Shown: positions 14,211 to 14,285 of the stretch, piece after piece
Numbering within the stretch: the first letter of the stretch is position 1
How the letters are laid out: each line of letters starts with the position of its first letter
Assembly: GCA_965602635.1 (NCBI GenBank)
Contig: CBFCZU010000102.1
Coordinates: forward strand, 1 to 14,285
Reading direction: 5' to 3'
From: CBFCZU01 sp965602635
GTDB taxonomy: Bacteria > Planctomycetota > Phycisphaerae > SM23-33
DNA length: 14,285 nucleotides
Position numbers and translations under genes: made by a program
The notes under the pieces: generated by a model
What the model was told of the DNA's origin: nothing
What the model saw: the letters and a program-made list of their open reading frames with translations, nothing else
Database searches by the model: none

Positions 14211-14285
14211 GCCGGAACAGAACGGAACGAAACGGAAAGAAACGGAAAACTCCGGAACGAAACGGAACGAAACGGAAAGTTTCGG
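14211..14285. repeat. 10-bp-period purine-rich tandem repeat at the right edge
   Basis: Seven and a half units of consensus AACGGAACGA run from 14211 to the window end in exact 10-bp register. A higher order is visible: 14211-14245 and 14251-14285 match at 29 of 35 positions. The plus strand is almost free of T until the last unit. The array ends in CGAAAC, GGAAA, GTTTCG (14268-14284), a perfect 6-bp inverted repeat with a 5-nt loop. It lies upstream of the unknown 251-residue gene and is cut by the window edge. Confidence 0.85.

Noticed and set aside
14214..14268. Repeated GGAAC as a set of ECF sigma -35 elements
   Set aside because: GGAAC is a known ECF -35 motif, but here it is part of a simple repeat, with no -10 partner at a fixed distance and no gene reading rightwards in view.
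14211..14285. CRISPR array at the right edge
   Set aside because: The units are 10 bp, contiguous and without spacers. No cas gene is in the window.

Overview
This is a very GC-rich window, roughly 70% G+C by eye, with densely packed chromosomal genes. No rRNA, tRNA, transposase, phage gene or CRISPR array was seen. The gene set suggests a heterotrophic Gram-negative-type bacterium, and I infer a member of the Planctomycetota, possibly the Phycisphaerae. The pointers are a degenerate TraR/DksA protein translationally coupled to lspA, an ECF sigma/anti-sigma operon with an exported small protein, an exported alpha/beta hydrolase, and a transsulfuration enzyme whose motifs recall the plant cystathionine gamma-synthase. 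This assignment is from memory of such genomes and was not tested.

Layout, left to right. (1) 1-252 (-) is the 5' part of a small unknown protein that runs off the left edge. (2) 459-1280 (-) is a sugar isomerase/epimerase-type TIM barrel, divergent from 1456-2769 (+), a complete class II xylose isomerase. (3) ribD (2810-3934) and a Gfo/Idh/MocA oxidoreductase (3946-4959) follow xylA closely on the same strand. (4) On the minus strand, read from right to left: a DksA-like protein (7471-8097), lspA (6859-7464), an ECF sigma factor (6093-6791), its likely membrane anti-sigma factor (5482-6009) and an exported helical protein (4983-5477). (5) 8470-10212 (+) is an exported alpha/beta hydrolase, followed by a GGT-family Ntn hydrolase (10252-12018). 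(6) Converging on them from the right are a cystathionine gamma-synthase-like PLP enzyme (12063-13283) and an unrecognised 251-residue protein (13367-14122). (7) The right edge holds a 10-bp-period tandem repeat that is cut by the window end.

How the genes may work together. The sigma, anti-sigma and exported protein look like one envelope-sensing operon. The DksA-like gene and lspA are translationally coupled. XylA, RibD and the oxidoreductase share strand and tight spacing but no obvious single pathway. The exported hydrolase and the GGT-like enzyme look co-transcribed and could act in sequence on an exogenous amide or ester substrate, which is inference only.

The most unusual items are: the DksA-like protein with one of four zinc cysteines and a histone-H1-like tail; the GGT-like enzyme lacking the glutamyl-binding signatures; the sigma gene whose predicted transcript would be almost leaderless; the unrecognised 251-residue protein; and the edge repeat. 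None of these is proven to be a new system.
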